Shown: positions 23,647 through 34,479, counted from the first letter of the stretch. The stretch: 64,000 nt of DNA from Enoplolaimus lenunculus (GCA_030248215.1 JASANG010001817.1:33700-97699); one strand, 5' to 3'. Translations and numbers: made by a program. Notes: a model not told the origin generated them from the sequence alone.

Positions 23647-23675
23647 GAAAAGGAAGAAAAAAAAAAAAAAATATT
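23573..23675. repeat. Impure poly-A run
   Basis: About 100 nt of A with scattered G and C, in the place of ~150 nt present in both other arms. Probably consensus failure. Confidence 0.7.
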
Positions 23676-24252
23676 AAAATATATTTTTAAATATTTAATT
23701 TTAAGGCTGACGAAGCTAATAAAAAAGAAAACAAAGCGGCAACTGTTTTTGATGAATTTTCAGTTTAATGCTGATATTTTAACGGTGGCCTATTTTTAGT
23801 TTAAGTGATTAAAACAGCGGGCAATGTATAGAACAGGACCGTTCACAGTAGTATATACATATTCGTAAACGTAAGCCTAAGCGTAAGAATGAGCTTATAC
23901 CTAAGCCTAAGCCTACGCAAGAAATATACCTGAAGCTTAAGCTTACCCTATCATAGTACCGCAGAAAACGTTCCGTCCCTGACCTTTACATGGGCCAAAA
24001 GAGTTATATGTCAAAGGATTCAATGATTGTGATGTACACAAAAACATCAGTGAGGGTCTACACGAACTCAACACCCTCTAGAAAAATTTTTGAATTAATT
24101 AAGACCTTTCGCTTGTGCGCTATGTAAAGTACACAATGTCCACTTTAAACTTTATTGGTCACTGAAATATGTATGGGAATCTACAGACTGTTTTTCAATG
24201 CCTATAACAGGGTTAAAAATGAAAAAAAAAAGATAAAAAGTTTCTTGCTGTA

Positions 24253-24558
24253 TCTATATTATTAAAGCTGCAACGTCTCATATACGTATTTTGAACAGCG
24301 TTTCAGCGCAGAAGTAAACAAAGTGACAGTATAGTATATTTATTAAGTATAGCAAACGTATGCGTATCGTCTATATTTCTACATATCGTTCTAAATTAGA
24401 ATTTGTGTATATAGGAAGTACGTTGCATAGATATCCTAACGATTTCAAAGTTCTGAGATCAGACTTGTTTAGTAACAATCTTGTTAAAGCTTTAATATAC
24501 CAACAGTCCTACAGAATATTAGAGTTGCACATTCGTGCAACTGTACGTATTAACTGGT
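24253..24558 (+). mobile_element. Family M Helitron-like element, best preserved
   Basis: TCTATATTATTAAAGCTGC start, GTTGCACATTCGTGCAAC hairpin, CTGGT end. Contains the frame at 24360-24563. Confidence 0.55.
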
Positions 24559-24563
24559 ATTGA
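24360..24563 (+). CDS. Small frame resembling a GIY-YIG domain, inside element M
   Basis: A 67-codon frame, MRIVYISTYRSKLEFVYIGS then TLHRYPNDFKVLRSDLFSN. VYIGST followed by Arg and hydrophobic turns recalls the GIY-YIG nuclease core (x-Y-x(10-11)-YIGST). The other arms carry an interrupted version. No full-length nuclease is present, so it is at most a captured fragment. The assignment rests on motif memory only. Confidence 0.3.
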   Translation: MRIVYISTYRSKLEFVYIGSTLHRYPNDFKVLRSDLFSNNLVKALIYQQSYRILELHIRATVRINWY

Positions 24564-24767
24564 TTATAGTACCAGAAAAGTTTCGTTACCTACTTATTTG
24601 TATTTTTTGTATATTAATTTTATTTTGTTTACATTTACGTTAACATATCGAATATCATTTGGTTTCATAATGTTCTGCTTGTTCGACGATTATGACAAAA
24701 AATAAAAACAAGAGAGTACTTTCAAGATAAGCAAAGAGTCGTAGTTTTACCTGTACGATAACAACGG

Positions 24768-24885
24768 CCCATGTAAAGATCGGGGGCGGAACGTTTTTCT
24801 TTGGGACTGCAATAGGGTAAGCTTAAGGTTTAGACTATTTTTTTGTTTGGCTTAGGCTTAGGAATATGCTTATAATACCTGCAGA
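24768..24885 (+). mobile_element. Family A MITE, left part
   Basis: GGCCCATGTAAAGATCGGGG through TTAGGAATATGCTTATAATAC, the direct-arm counterpart of 20323-20441. Confidence 0.65.
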
Positions 24886-25039
24886 AACGTCGTCAGTTCG
24901 TTTCAGACATTGTAATATCTCGTAAAAATGGGGTTTTCATCCAGAACACGCCTGAAAATATATCCCACAATACCTGAAGGGGAACGTTATCAAAATATTC
25001 TTACTCAGAATGAGTGAATATTCTCGTAAATAAATGGGG

Positions 25040-25200
25040 TCTTTCGCTCTCTTTGAACTGATTCTGAGTTAATTAATTTACTCACCCAGAATTAAATCAG
25101 CTCAGAGTGAGTTAATATTTACTGTTATTAACTCAGAAACACCGTGAAATAGCTAATTCTTTCCTTGAGTTAATTAATCAACTCATTTGAATTTACAGTG
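25040..25200 (-). mobile_element. Family D MITE, partial
   Basis: Ends TTGAATTTACAGTG followed by TA. Interior GAGTTAATTAATCAACTC. Confidence 0.65.
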
Positions 25201-25284
25201 TAATCTTATATACACCTTTGGCTCGCTGTCCTGGAACCATTTTAGCAAACGGTACAATACATAGTATTATGAACTTTTATGGGC

Positions 25285-25405
25285 ACGTAGCCACAGTGGA
25301 ACCAGGAATGCTCAGCCCAGTGAAAAAAAGTTTGCCGCGGTAGAAAAGTTTAAAGACCCTTTTAAAAGCATTGAAGCCGTTCTAGCAAGATGAGCTGGCT
25401 ACCAG
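25285..25405 (-). mobile_element. Family H MITE, diverged
   Basis: Reverse copy between ACGTAGCCAC and GATGAGCTGGCTACC. Confidence 0.5.
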
Positions 25406-25409
25406 GCTA

Positions 25410-25800
25410 CAACCGGAGGTCTACCATCGGCTCCGGCAGAAAATCGGCCTCCGGCTCCGGCTACTGCTCCGGAAGAATTTTGCCGAAAGTTCCGGCATTT
25501 CGGTAGTAAAATTTTTGCATAATTTTGCACAATTTATTTGTTTAGCGCGTTTCGTTTTACTTTTGCCACCATTTTCGGAAACGAATTTCCGAAATTTCGC
25601 AGAAAATAAGCGCAAAACCAAACAACTTAACAACGTATTACCGATATTGGCTAAAATTAACAAATTAATCATCATTTTTAATGCCTAATTTCGCCTCACC
25701 TTCGGCTCCGGCTTCGATTCCGACTCTGGCAAGTTTTGTTGTCCTCCGGCTCCGGCTCTGGCTTCGTTATTTTTCACCTCTGGTTGCACCGTGCTGGCTA
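25410..25800. repeat. GGCTCCGG-rich segment related to family K
   Basis: CCGGCTCCGGC clusters at 25420-25480 and 25695-25790 flank AT-rich DNA, as in the GGAACC-type elements elsewhere. Ends not defined. Confidence 0.4.
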
Positions 25801-26220
25801 CCTGCTTGAACTTATATGGCATAAGTCGACAAGTTAACCAAAAACTTAACAACGTATTACCAGGATAAGAAAAATTGACGCTAAAAATGAACACCAAACA
25901 AAACAAACCAAAAACAGACAAACAAAAAAAAAAAAACACACAAAAAAAAAAATATTGATTATATGCAAAAACTGTACAAATTCGAACCATTCAAGTGAAC
26001 CGATAAACTATTTGGAACAAAAAATTCCGCTTAGGAATCGTGTCAAAAGTACAAAACGCTTTTCTCGTTTTGAAAAATTGTTCATTTTGATGCTAAAATA
26101 GCGTTTTGACAAACGTTTTAATACTCAATAGTGTTTTAGCTACGTTAGCTATTCATTTTAGAGTTTATGCATTTATCTAAAAGCGTTGTCAAAGATGCTA
26201 TTTGAAACGAGGAAAGTGTT

Positions 26221-26475
26221 CACTGCAAACTCCAATGAGTTAAGTTAATCAATTCAGCTAGCGAGTTGGTTATTTCGGAATTAATATCAGTAAGCATTAA
26301 CTCTCTCTAAGTTGAGTTGATTCTCACTCTGAGTTGAATTGACTCTAGGTGAGTTGATTAAGTAAAACTCAGAATGAATTGAATCAACTCAAAATTCTGA
26401 GTTCTGATAGTCGTCACTCAGACTGAGTGATTCACTTCGTTCTGAGTTAAAATCAACTTACTGAAATTTACAGTG
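26221..26475 (+). mobile_element. Family D MITE, full length
   Basis: CACTGCAAACTCCAATGAG to CTGAAATTTACAGTG. Confidence 0.8.
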
Positions 26476-27305
26476 TTTTAAGTGTTTTGTTCTTGATGCA
26501 ATTCTCAAATTGTTGAAAACGTAACCTGTTGGAGCGAAAATTAGGCCTGAGTCGACGGGTATATTTATGGTGAAAGTACACTCAGGCGTTTCGCTATAAA
26601 GCCGTGACCTTATTTCAAGTTATAAGTTCAGTGCCGATATAAGCAAACAGCCAACGTCTGCTGATTTTTCTGATGTCGAGTTTGTTTGTTTCATTTGTTC
26701 AATACTGTCAGTGGCAGATCCAGAAATGGTCGGTAAGAAAATCCAGTAATTTTCAATATTCCAATACCAGTAATAAATCCGGTATTTTTTTCAACGGAAT
26801 TTTTCTCTATTTTCGGTATTGAAAATTTTTCTCATTCGAAACTTTTAGAAAAAAATGGCATATTATTCTCACGTATTTTTGTAAAATATTATCTGAGTGT
26901 GTCTAAATCAAAATGCTTGTATTAGGTTAATGCTAACAATGAAAATAATTACCATTTTTAACCAGATTAACTCATAAAAATGTAAACAGGTTAGCTTATC
27001 CTGCTAAAAACTGGCAAATTTTTTTATTTAAAAATCTTATAATTTGGCAAACCGTTTTTAATTCTAATGTTTACATTTGATAAGAATACGATAAAACGCG
27101 TATGACCAGAAGAACTTTAAAATTATGTATTATCTTAGAGGCAGATCAAATTTCACTCGAACCTGTGATGTGCCAATGGTTTTAGATTTTAAAAATAGGA
27201 GATTTACTGTTATTTTTGATGTGTAAAAGAGCCGAATAATTGTCCATGTTGATAACTATTTTTGATATTTTTTAGGATTCATTAATTTTTCAAGAATGGT
27301 TTATG
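26476..27305. other. Unassigned stretch with a possible hAT-like end
   Basis: CAGTGGCAGATCCAGAAATGG-type sequence at about 26707 resembles the family I terminus, but no partner end was found. A 46-codon plus-strand frame before it (26609-26746) has no support. Confidence 0.3.
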
Positions 27306-27559
27306 TACTGCAAGTTTCAGTGAGTTGATTTTAACTTAGAATGAGTTGAATCACTCAGTCTGTCTTAGAACTATCAGAATTCAGAATTTTGAGTTGATTG
27401 AATTCATTCTTAGTTAATTAATCAACTCACCCACAGTCAACTCAACTCAGAGTAGAGAATCAAGTCAACTCTAGAGTGAGTTGATGTTTAATGATATTAA
27501 CTCAGAAATAACCAACTCGCTAGGTGAATTGACTAATCAATTCATTAAAATTTACAGTG
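27306..27559 (-). mobile_element. Family D MITE, full length
   Basis: ACTGCAAGTTTCAGTGAG to TTAAAATTTACAGTG, interior reversed. Confidence 0.8.
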
Positions 27560-28125
27560 TAGTCCTTATACCTAAAAATCAACACGTTAAAGTTTTGACC
27601 ATGTCTCTTTTTAAGTACTGAGGTCTGTTTGCACTGTTACGTAACATGCTGATTAGCGTTTGCAATAGTCTTCTTTCATACAAAGCAAAATCAGACCGAC
27701 ATGTGGTTAATAAAAACTGTTGCAAGTGTACTAAATAAATATTTTCTTCAAGCTTAACAATTTACGCCAAGCATACTTAGCTACAGCGCTGGCTTATTGC
27801 CGCCATTTTTGATCCACGACTTTGAGGCTTAGGCTTGGAACTGCTAGTTTTATTGGTACTTCAAAACGTGGTTGTTCACGCTTTAGTGTTTGCAATAAAT
27901 ACGAGTCACTGTGGTGACAGCGGAATTATAATGAAATGTGTATTTTTATTACACAAATTAATCGCTATGTATAATATCTTTTCACAGCCAGTTTTTTTGC
28001 TCGGCTTATGGTAATTTTTTGGTTCAATATTGAGCGTTTGGTTCTGGTTATCAAGATCTCACAGGGTCTCATTTATTGCAAACCTAAATTTAAGAAACTA
28101 CAAATGGTACAGAAGTGAACTGGGC
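27560..28125. other. Unassigned stretch
   Basis: No supported coding or repeat feature apart from a single GGCTTAGGCTTGG relic near 27828. Confidence 0.35.
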
Positions 28126-28258
28126 CCGTACCCAGCTCACCTTGTTAGGGGGGCTAAAATTTCTTTAGAGGGGCATACAAGGGTTTTTGTTGACTCACAA
28201 AATTGGTTGGAAATTTTCGGGGGGGGGCAAACGCCTCCTGGCGCTTCCTTGGCTACGG
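28126..28258 (+). mobile_element. Family H MITE
   Basis: CCGTACCCAGCTCACCTTG to CCTTGGCTACGGGG, with GGGCATACAAGGG inside. Confidence 0.7.
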
Positions 28259-28494
28259 GGTCGGGTGTTCACCAATAAATAGAACAGGTCTCGAACAAGG
28301 AGTAGGGTTTTAGCAAAAGCTAACCAGTAGCAATAGGCATTGATTTACTCATAAGCTTAAGCATCATTTTTTATTTGGAGGCTGTTCTATACAGGTACAC
28401 ATATGCTATGAATACTGCTATTCGGTTACATATGGTTTGCTGTAATGTTAATTGTCTTGAGAACCTATTTTAATTTGGGTATAACCGAAGAGAA

Positions 28495-28900
28495 AAATAA
28501 ACGGAACCGAAGGTCAACAAACATTGCTGAAGTCGGAGCCGGAAGTAAACATACTTTGCTGCCAAAGTCGGAAGTAAACATACTTTGCTGCCAGAACCGG
28601 AACTGGAGGTGAAGTTTGAGGTGAAGCGAAATAACATAAAATAAAGGTTAATTTGTTAATTATAGCAAACATCTGTACTGGGTCAAAAATTTTCAATTTG
28701 GTTTAGTTTTTTTTTGCAAAATTTCGACGACTAAATCGCCAAACTTGTGCCGAAAGTTAAAGCCAACCGCACCGAACAATACAATTGATGCATAAAACTA
28801 CAGCAAATTTCACTCTCGAAATTGTCAAATCCGGCAATAAATGTAAAGTAGCCGGAACCGGAAGTCAATTTTCTGTGAAACTCGGAACCGGAGTTGTGCC
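28495..28900. repeat. GGAACCGGAAGT-rich element, family K-like
   Basis: CGGAACCGGAAGT motifs near both ends (28500-28610 and 28850-28890). A perfect tandem GTCGGAAGTAAACATAC unit recurs within 30 bp at 28560-28590. Confidence 0.4.
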
Positions 28901-29060
28901 TTGGTTTTAGTATCAAAACAAACGAATTTGTAATAAACCTAAATTATGGTTGTGCCTAATCTGATAAAGCATTCAAAACACGAAAATCACTGGTGTAAAG
29001 TTGTAAATGACGTTCATCCAGAAAGTAACCCATTATGCACACAGTCATGCCTGGATTCAC

Positions 29061-29253
29061 CAGCGGATCCAAAAGGGGGGGGCGCAGGAGGGCGTAAACC
29101 CTTCCCGTCAGAAATTTGTTGCAATAAAATGTAAGGTTCCAACACATTTACCATTTTTCCAGCTAAGCAAATTGGCTGAGCATACAGTGAAAGTTGCGTT
29201 TCATAAACGTTTATCAGCGCGTCTTGCGTCAGAAATTTCTGAATCCGCCGCTG
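29061..29253 (+). mobile_element. Family I-like MITE
   Basis: Left CAGCGGATCCAAAAGGGG, right TCTGAATCCGCCGCTG (inverted). TCAGAAATTT is repeated near both ends. Confidence 0.6.
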
Positions 29254-29462
29254 TTTAGATTAATAGAACTGAAATGAATTTTCTCAAATCGTTTTTTTTT
29301 GTATTTTTTGTAAACATAATGTATTTTGAATGCAATATCATTTTGAGAATTAATCACACTAATTTTTGTGAATGTTCTATATTTTTGAATAGTAAAAAAT
29401 GCGTCGAACACTCGTGTTTACGGGAACAACGTTTGAGCTTTTGATATTTAGAACAAAATTTA

Positions 29463-29572
29463 CACTACAAAAAACGGTGAGTCAAATTGACTCTCTCCGA
29501 AATAGGCTTTTCCGGACTATACAAACTGAGTCAAATTCTACTCCGCCAGAGTCAAATGCGACTACAAAATGC
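29463..29572 (+). mobile_element. Family E MITE, left half
   Basis: CACTACAAAAAACGGTGAGTC and the next ~90 bp. It then joins a family N repeat, so the fold-back is lost. Confidence 0.65.
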
Positions 29573-29835
29573 ACCTCCTGTTGCGTTTTTGGCCAGTTCA
29601 CACTTATTTATAAGGGAGTCCCAGTCATATGCAATAACCCTAAATTACACTATAAGCGGAGCATTGTTGATGCCGAACAGTGCCACGGTTCGCATAGGTT
29701 GTACACCGCCTTTAAATAAGGGGGTCAGTCAAAAACGCAACGCGTTGTACATTCTTTCCTACGCAAAATGCATTTAGTTGCATACTCTTGTTGAAGAACG
29801 AGTTCATCCACTCTTGGTTTGATCAATTATTAGCA
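29567..29835 (+). repeat. Family N dispersed repeat
   Basis: About 260 bp matching 43740-44010 (shared boxes GTTGCGTTTTT, AAACGCAACGCGT, TTTGCACACTCTTG-like). Unclassified; no termini recognised. Confidence 0.5.
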
Positions 29836-29892
29836 TTGAAAATTCTGTATTTGTTGCAAATTACTAATCGGATTTCACACACACTTTAGATC

Positions 29893-30094
29893 AGGGTTAG
29901 AACCGGCCCGTTTTTAAGGCCCAGGACTGGCCCGGTCCCTCGGTAGTTGGCCCAGGCCGCTTTCTACCCTCTTAATTTTTATTTAATTGTAAAAAACTAA
30001 ATTTTTTTATTTTTTAGTTTTTAACCGGCCCGTTTTTAAGGCCCAGGCCTGGTCCGGTGCCGCGGTAGTTGGCCCAGGCCGGTTTCTACCCTGC
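29893..30094 (+). mobile_element. Family Q hAT-like MITE with internal direct repeat
   Basis: Inverted ends CAGGGTTAGAACCGGCC / CAGGGTAGAAACCGGCC. A ~70-bp GC-rich unit (ACCGGCCCGTTTTTAAGGCC...) occurs twice, at ~29900 and ~30022. Flanking octamers CTTTAGAT / CCTTAGTT fit an aged 8-bp target duplication. Confidence 0.65.
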
Positions 30095-30179
30095 CTTAGT
30101 TGCAGGCTCCATTCATTTTATTCCTTGGCAAAAATATCTTAGTTTTAGCCAATTTTATTAAATCTAGCTGAAATATCAT

Positions 30180-30440
30180 CACTGAAAATTCCAGTGACTT
30201 GATTTTAACTCAAAACGAGTTGAATCCACTCAGAAGTCTGAGCTCTGAGTTAATAGGTATTTCCGAGCTCAGTATTGTGAATTGATTGAATTCATTCAGA
30301 GCTAATTTATCAACTCACCCGGAATTAAATCAACTCAGCAGAGCGAGTCGATGTTTCCTGTTATTCACTCGACAATAACCTGAAATGAGTAATTCGCTCT
30401 TTGACAGAGGTGATTGATCAACTCATCGGAATTTACAGTG
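30180..30440 (-). mobile_element. Family D MITE
   Basis: CACTGAAAATTCCAGTGAC to CGGAATTTACAGTG. Confidence 0.75.
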
Positions 30441-30592
30441 CAGCTAATCAACCAAGTGTGACCGAGCAGAGAAACGTTCCTATATCTTGGCAAGATTATT
30501 GCTGCCTACTGGAGTAGCGTTTCATTTTTAGTGCATAGTACTGGTGTAAACGTCATTGATTTGGTAAACATTAATAGCATTTCATCAAGTTA

Positions 30593-30805
30593 CACTGTAA
30601 ATTGTAGTGAGTTGATTTTAACTCAGAATGAGTTGAATCCACTCAGAGGTCTGAGCTCTGAATTAATCATTCTGACTTAGTTGATCAACTAACCCAGATT
30701 TGAATCAACTATTGAGTTAATGTTTACTGTTATTAACGCAGAAATAATCAGATATAACTAATTGTTTCTCTGAATTGATCCATCAACTCATCGAAATTTA
30801 CAGTC
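30593..30805 (-). mobile_element. Family D MITE, shortened
   Basis: CACTGTAAATTGTAGTGAG to GAAATTTACAGTC, with an internal deletion. Confidence 0.75.
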
Positions 30806-30908
30806 TAGCTGGTTAGGCAGAAATTGTAAATCCAGCAGAAACACTCGCTTGTTGCGATTATGGTTTGTTTCAGTATGAGAATTAAATCATTAATCGTATA
30901 TCGCGCAA

Positions 30909-31155
30909 CACTGTAAATTCCGATGTGTTGATTAATCAACTCAAACAACGAATTCGTTAATTCTGGTTATTTCTGAGTTAATAACAAAGAATATTAACTA
31001 ATTGTGAGTTAATTTAATTTCAGGTGAGTTGTTTACTTACTGAGAATGAGTTGAATCAATTCAGAATTCTGAGTTGTGAAACATCTAATTGCTCTCTCTG
31101 CGTTCAATCAACTCATTGGAATTTGTGTTCAATCAATTCATTGGAATTTACAGTG
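30909..31155 (+). mobile_element. Family D MITE
   Basis: CACTGTAAATTCCGATGTG to GGAATTTACAGTG. The last ~30 bp are tandemly duplicated. Confidence 0.75.
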
Positions 31156-31156
31156 T

Positions 31157-31569
31157 AGCAGGCACGGTTCCATCGGAATTCTGATTCCGGCTAAAATTCC
31201 GGCAAAACTTGACTTCCGATTCCGATTCCGGCTGACTGCTGTTCCGATGCCGGAATTCTGATTTTTCGGTTATGAGTTTTTAAGATGATTGAAATTAGAT
31301 TTTGCTTGTTTCGTTTTGTTTCGTTAATTTGCAATTATTCTGCAGGTTTTTTCTTAGAAAATATTCCGAGTTGTTACGTATAATTTTACTGAAACTGTGA
31401 ACAGTAACGGAAACAGGCATACTGCAACAAATGTTAAAAGTTACCTTTAACTTTTTAATAGAATTACTAAGACTTGATTCCAATTCCGATTCCGATTCCG
31501 GTTCCGACAGAAAATTTTGATTCCGATTCCGCTTCCGACAAAATCTAGTTCCGGTTGGAACCCTGGTAG
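31157..31569. mobile_element. Family K MITE with TTCCGA hexamer arrays
   Basis: Left end near CAGGCACGGTTCCATCGGAA, right end CCGGTTGGAACCCTGG (imperfect inverted). TTCCGATTCCGATTCCGG arrays stand at both ends (31190-31235, 31470-31545) with unique AT-rich DNA between. Confidence 0.5.
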
Positions 31570-31853
31570 AAGGTATCAATATTATTAATGCAGTATTTTT
31601 TCAGAGTGAATGCTGACTGGATTTCAACCTGTTTCACATGATTGTTATAACCTGAGGCGTATCCATGATTTTTGAAAGAGGGATATTTTTTGTGCAAAAT
31701 TTTCGATGGGTGGTTCCTGTGTTAAACCGAGTCATTTCAAAATCCTCTGAATAAAGTCACAAAGAGGGGTTGACCTTCAAACATCCCCCCTTGACTATTG
31801 GTCCTTTACAACAATGGGCAAATCTGGTTTTGTGACAGCTTTTTTCTGTCAAA

Positions 31854-31899
31854 TGTCACCAACCAGAAACCTGAACGCCCCTTAAAGTAACATGGTCCA
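31854..31899 (-). mobile_element. Family C MITE, one end only
   Basis: AACGCCCCTTAAAGTAACATG is the family C terminus in reverse. The partner end is missing. Confidence 0.55.
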
Positions 31900-32570
31900 T
31901 ATTTATTAATTCAGATTGAAATAATTTCATATTACAATCATAGCATTTATACTACAATTGCAATATCTTGTTCCTGCTGCAATTATATTGCATTCGAATC
32001 TGCAATTATTGTCACGTTGCCGAAATTGCTTCAAATTTCACAAGATGCTAAACTTATTGAGACGTTTGACCGGCGTTTCAAGAAACAACTAAAATACTCT
32101 CATGTTGCTTACTTATAGCTTGATAATCGTTATATAAATAGCTTTAACATCCAACTATTTAGCTTGTAATGTATTTGAAAAATACCAAAACGTCAATTCT
32201 AAGATGCGCTACGGCAAATATGAGGCAGAACTCAACTCACGTTTATCCGACTTTGATTAATCGATTGATCACCAAATGTTCCATAGCGGACTCTCCATCG
32301 CTCGTGACGGTTCTGTAAAAATAACACTGTTTTAAGGCTGAAAGTTTGGACAAAATAAATTATATGGATTTTGGTTGAGGTTTGTATCCTTAGGTTTCGC
32401 TATTTTTAATAAACTTCAAAAGCATCACTTAATATTGCAGTTGTAACCTGTAAAATAAACTTTTTTAAACCAAACTATAAATTTCATGGCTTAATTCGCG
32501 ATAAAGTATATTATTAGCTAAGACATCGGTGTATATCATTGCTAAATACAAATACGAAAGTGACCGATAT
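31900..32570. other. Presumed upstream region of the MS4A-like gene
   Basis: No TATA box at a convincing distance, and no repeat family identified. The coding frame upstream of the first ATG is closed by TAA at 32502-32504. Confidence 0.3.
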
Positions 32571-33779
32571 ATGCTCAGGCGACAAGCGGCAGCGCTGCGT
32601 AGCTTTCGTCGATCAGCGGCATTTATTGTTACCCTTATTGCAGTCAGTTCCCTATTGATCGGTGTCATACACGTCACGTTGTGTCGGCATTTTTGGAATA
32701 CAGGCATCGGAATTTGGAACGCGTTACTTCAAGCCGTACTTGCGGTATATATTTCAAGATCTGGTAGTCAAATTGGAACTTTATCGTTGTTGCTTGGGGC
32801 GTCGGCACTTGTTGGCATCGCTATGAGCACGCTCGGGTGTCTTAGTTTAGCGTTTGAAACGCTGCCTCCGTACCAGGCGCCATCGCGAGACGATGAGCTC
32901 ACAGTGGCCGCTCGCGAAGCTTGGGCTACCGCTGGAGGGCTTCGTCAGGAACCAGCTGTGGATCAGAAATCAACTGCTTCCGGATTTTTGGTTAATGTTC
33001 GAGACCGGATCGCAGGCAGATCAATAAACGCTACCGGTACTTGCATTTCAACGTTTCAATCGCTAAATACGCCTAAATTAGGCGAATCCTCGCTAGCTCG
33101 AGGGATCATATTTAGTGTCCTCACAGTCCTAGGACTACTACAAACCGCGACAGCCATCTATATTAGCATCCGTATCCGCCCGTTGTGTCGTTGGGAGCCG
33201 GAACTTGCTCATTTGCATATTTTCGCTGGATTTGCATGCATAATTGCAGGCGCTGTTCATATACTCTACTGTTGCCGATATTACTATCTCATTTCTGGTT
33301 TGTGGGCAGCGACATTTTGTCTCGCTGCTGGATTGTACCAAACGCGAACTAATTTTCCCTACAGGACGGTCGTTCTCATCTTAAACAGCCTGTCGCTTGT
33401 GTCGTGTGCTACGATGGCGTCGCTAGCGGCGATTGGATTTGCATGCTGGAGCGTTGAAAACGGCACTTCTCTGCTCGATTTTGACTCTGTCCGGCTACAG
33501 GATAATTCGACGTCAATCATTGAATGTTTGGCTGAAAAAGATGACCGCCTTGTGCTGGCAAGGCTTGCGAATGGTGACCTTTATGCTCAATGTTTTGACG
33601 CACTTGCCGCGATGGGTAATTGGCAACCGGACGGGCCTGGGTACACGCGTTATGCGTGGCCTGAGCTTAAAGCAACACAACTGGGCGCATCTGCGGTTTT
33701 GGTAGTCGCTGGTGCGTTTGATGTCATCGTTTGTATTATTGTTTTAGTACGGACGCTTGTTGATGACGAGTATTATTGA
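32571..33779 (+). CDS. Multi-pass membrane protein, tandem MS4A/CD20-like modules
   Basis: Intronless frame of 402 codons from ATG 32571. The frame is open from 32505, but no earlier ATG exists. About eight hydrophobic helices fall in two sets of four: roughly 15-37, 46-63, 68-92, 177-202, then 214-236, 238-256, 266-294, 370-397. Each set has a long polar loop before its fourth helix, with N-glycosylation motifs (NATG; NGTS, NSTS). The second set matches the MS4A/CD20 pattern: GAVHILYCC in helix one, LISGLWAATFCLAAGLY in helix two, LILNSLSLVS in helix three. The first set shows the same layout (GIGIWNALLQAVLAVYI). This suggests an internal duplication. MS4A proteins are plasma-membrane or endosomal tetraspans linked to ion flux and signalling; the role here is unknown. 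Family call is by motif memory. Confidence 0.75.
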   Translation: MLRRQAAALRSFRRSAAFIVTLIAVSSLLIGVIHVTLCRHFWNTGIGIWNALLQAVLAVYISRSGSQIGTLSLLLGASALVGIAMSTLGCLSLAFETLPPYQAPSRDDELTVAAREAWATAGGLRQEPAVDQKSTASGFLVNVRDRIAGRSINATGTCISTFQSLNTPKLGESSLARGIIFSVLTVLGLLQTATAIYISIRIRPLCRWEPELAHLHIFAGFACIIAGAVHILYCCRYYYLISGLWAATFCLAAGLYQTRTNFPYRTVVLILNSLSLVSCATMASLAAIGFACWSVENGTSLLDFDSVRLQDNSTSIIECLAEKDDRLVLARLANGDLYAQCFDALAAMGNWQPDGPGYTRYAWPELKATQLGASAVLVVAGAFDVIVCIIVLVRTLVDDEYY

Positions 33780-33888
33780 AAAATGACGCGGTTGATTGTA
33801 GGTGACGTCATTTGGCGTGTTACTTATGTGACGTCATAGTGTGTGGTTGGCAGACGGATTACGTCATGGAGTTGGCGTTTTTGGCATT

Positions 33889-33894
33889 AATAAA
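33889..33894 (+). terminator. Polyadenylation signal of the MS4A-like gene
   Basis: AATAAA 110 bp after the stop codon, in a short GC-neutral 3' region containing four TGACGTCA/TTACGTCA-like palindromes. Confidence 0.6.
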
Positions 33895-34364
33895 GGCTCG
33901 AGTGATAGCGAGTGACACGAAGTGACGTCAAATCTTATGCGAAACGTGTTGTTGTCGATTGTACTAGTCACGGATGACGTATTGGGGTAGCAATCCTTGT
34001 ATTTAACTCCAGCACCGTAAGTGATGCAGATCCCAGGATGCTGAAGATCAGATTGTTTAGACGGATCAGTTTTCAAAGGATCCAATGCGAGTGGTTTTAT
34101 GGTTACTGAAACGTGATACGATTCGGGACTTGGCGAAGAGCTTAAAGGATTTCGAAAGTTCCAGTGGACGCTTAAGAGCAGGAATTTCGCTGGTATACCA
34201 ACGAATAACGACAGTTTTGAAGGTTTGGGCCAATGAACGCATGAGGACAGAAACAGTGTATAGCATATTCCTAAGCCTAAGCCTCGACAGCAACAGTATA
34301 AGCCTATTTCTAAGCCTAATCGTCAGCGCAATGATAAGCATCTCTGTAAGCCTTTAGCCTATGC
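33895..34364. other. Intergenic, CCTAAG relics
   Basis: CCTAAGCCTAAGCC fragments at 34268-34285 and 34303-34350 are family A debris. No gene recognised. Confidence 0.4.
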
Positions 34365-34479
34365 GGCCAACGTAAAGATTACGACCGTAACAGTAGCATA
34401 AGCCTAAAACCTAAGCCCAAGCAAAAAAATAGCTGCTCCTGATCCCGAAGAACGGTCCGCTCGTGATCCATTCAAGGGC
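34365..34479 (-). mobile_element. Family A MITE
   Basis: Reverse copy GGCCAACGTAAAGATTACG to GGTCCGCTCGTGATCC. Confidence 0.6.

Larger units (their letters stand above)
23222..26150 (+). repeat. Second direct arm of the block
   Basis: Resumes inside a family A element after the inverted arm turns within an R element. It then repeats 18650-20900 but replaces about 150 bp (equivalent of 19095-19245) with an impure poly-A run. Confidence 0.75.
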
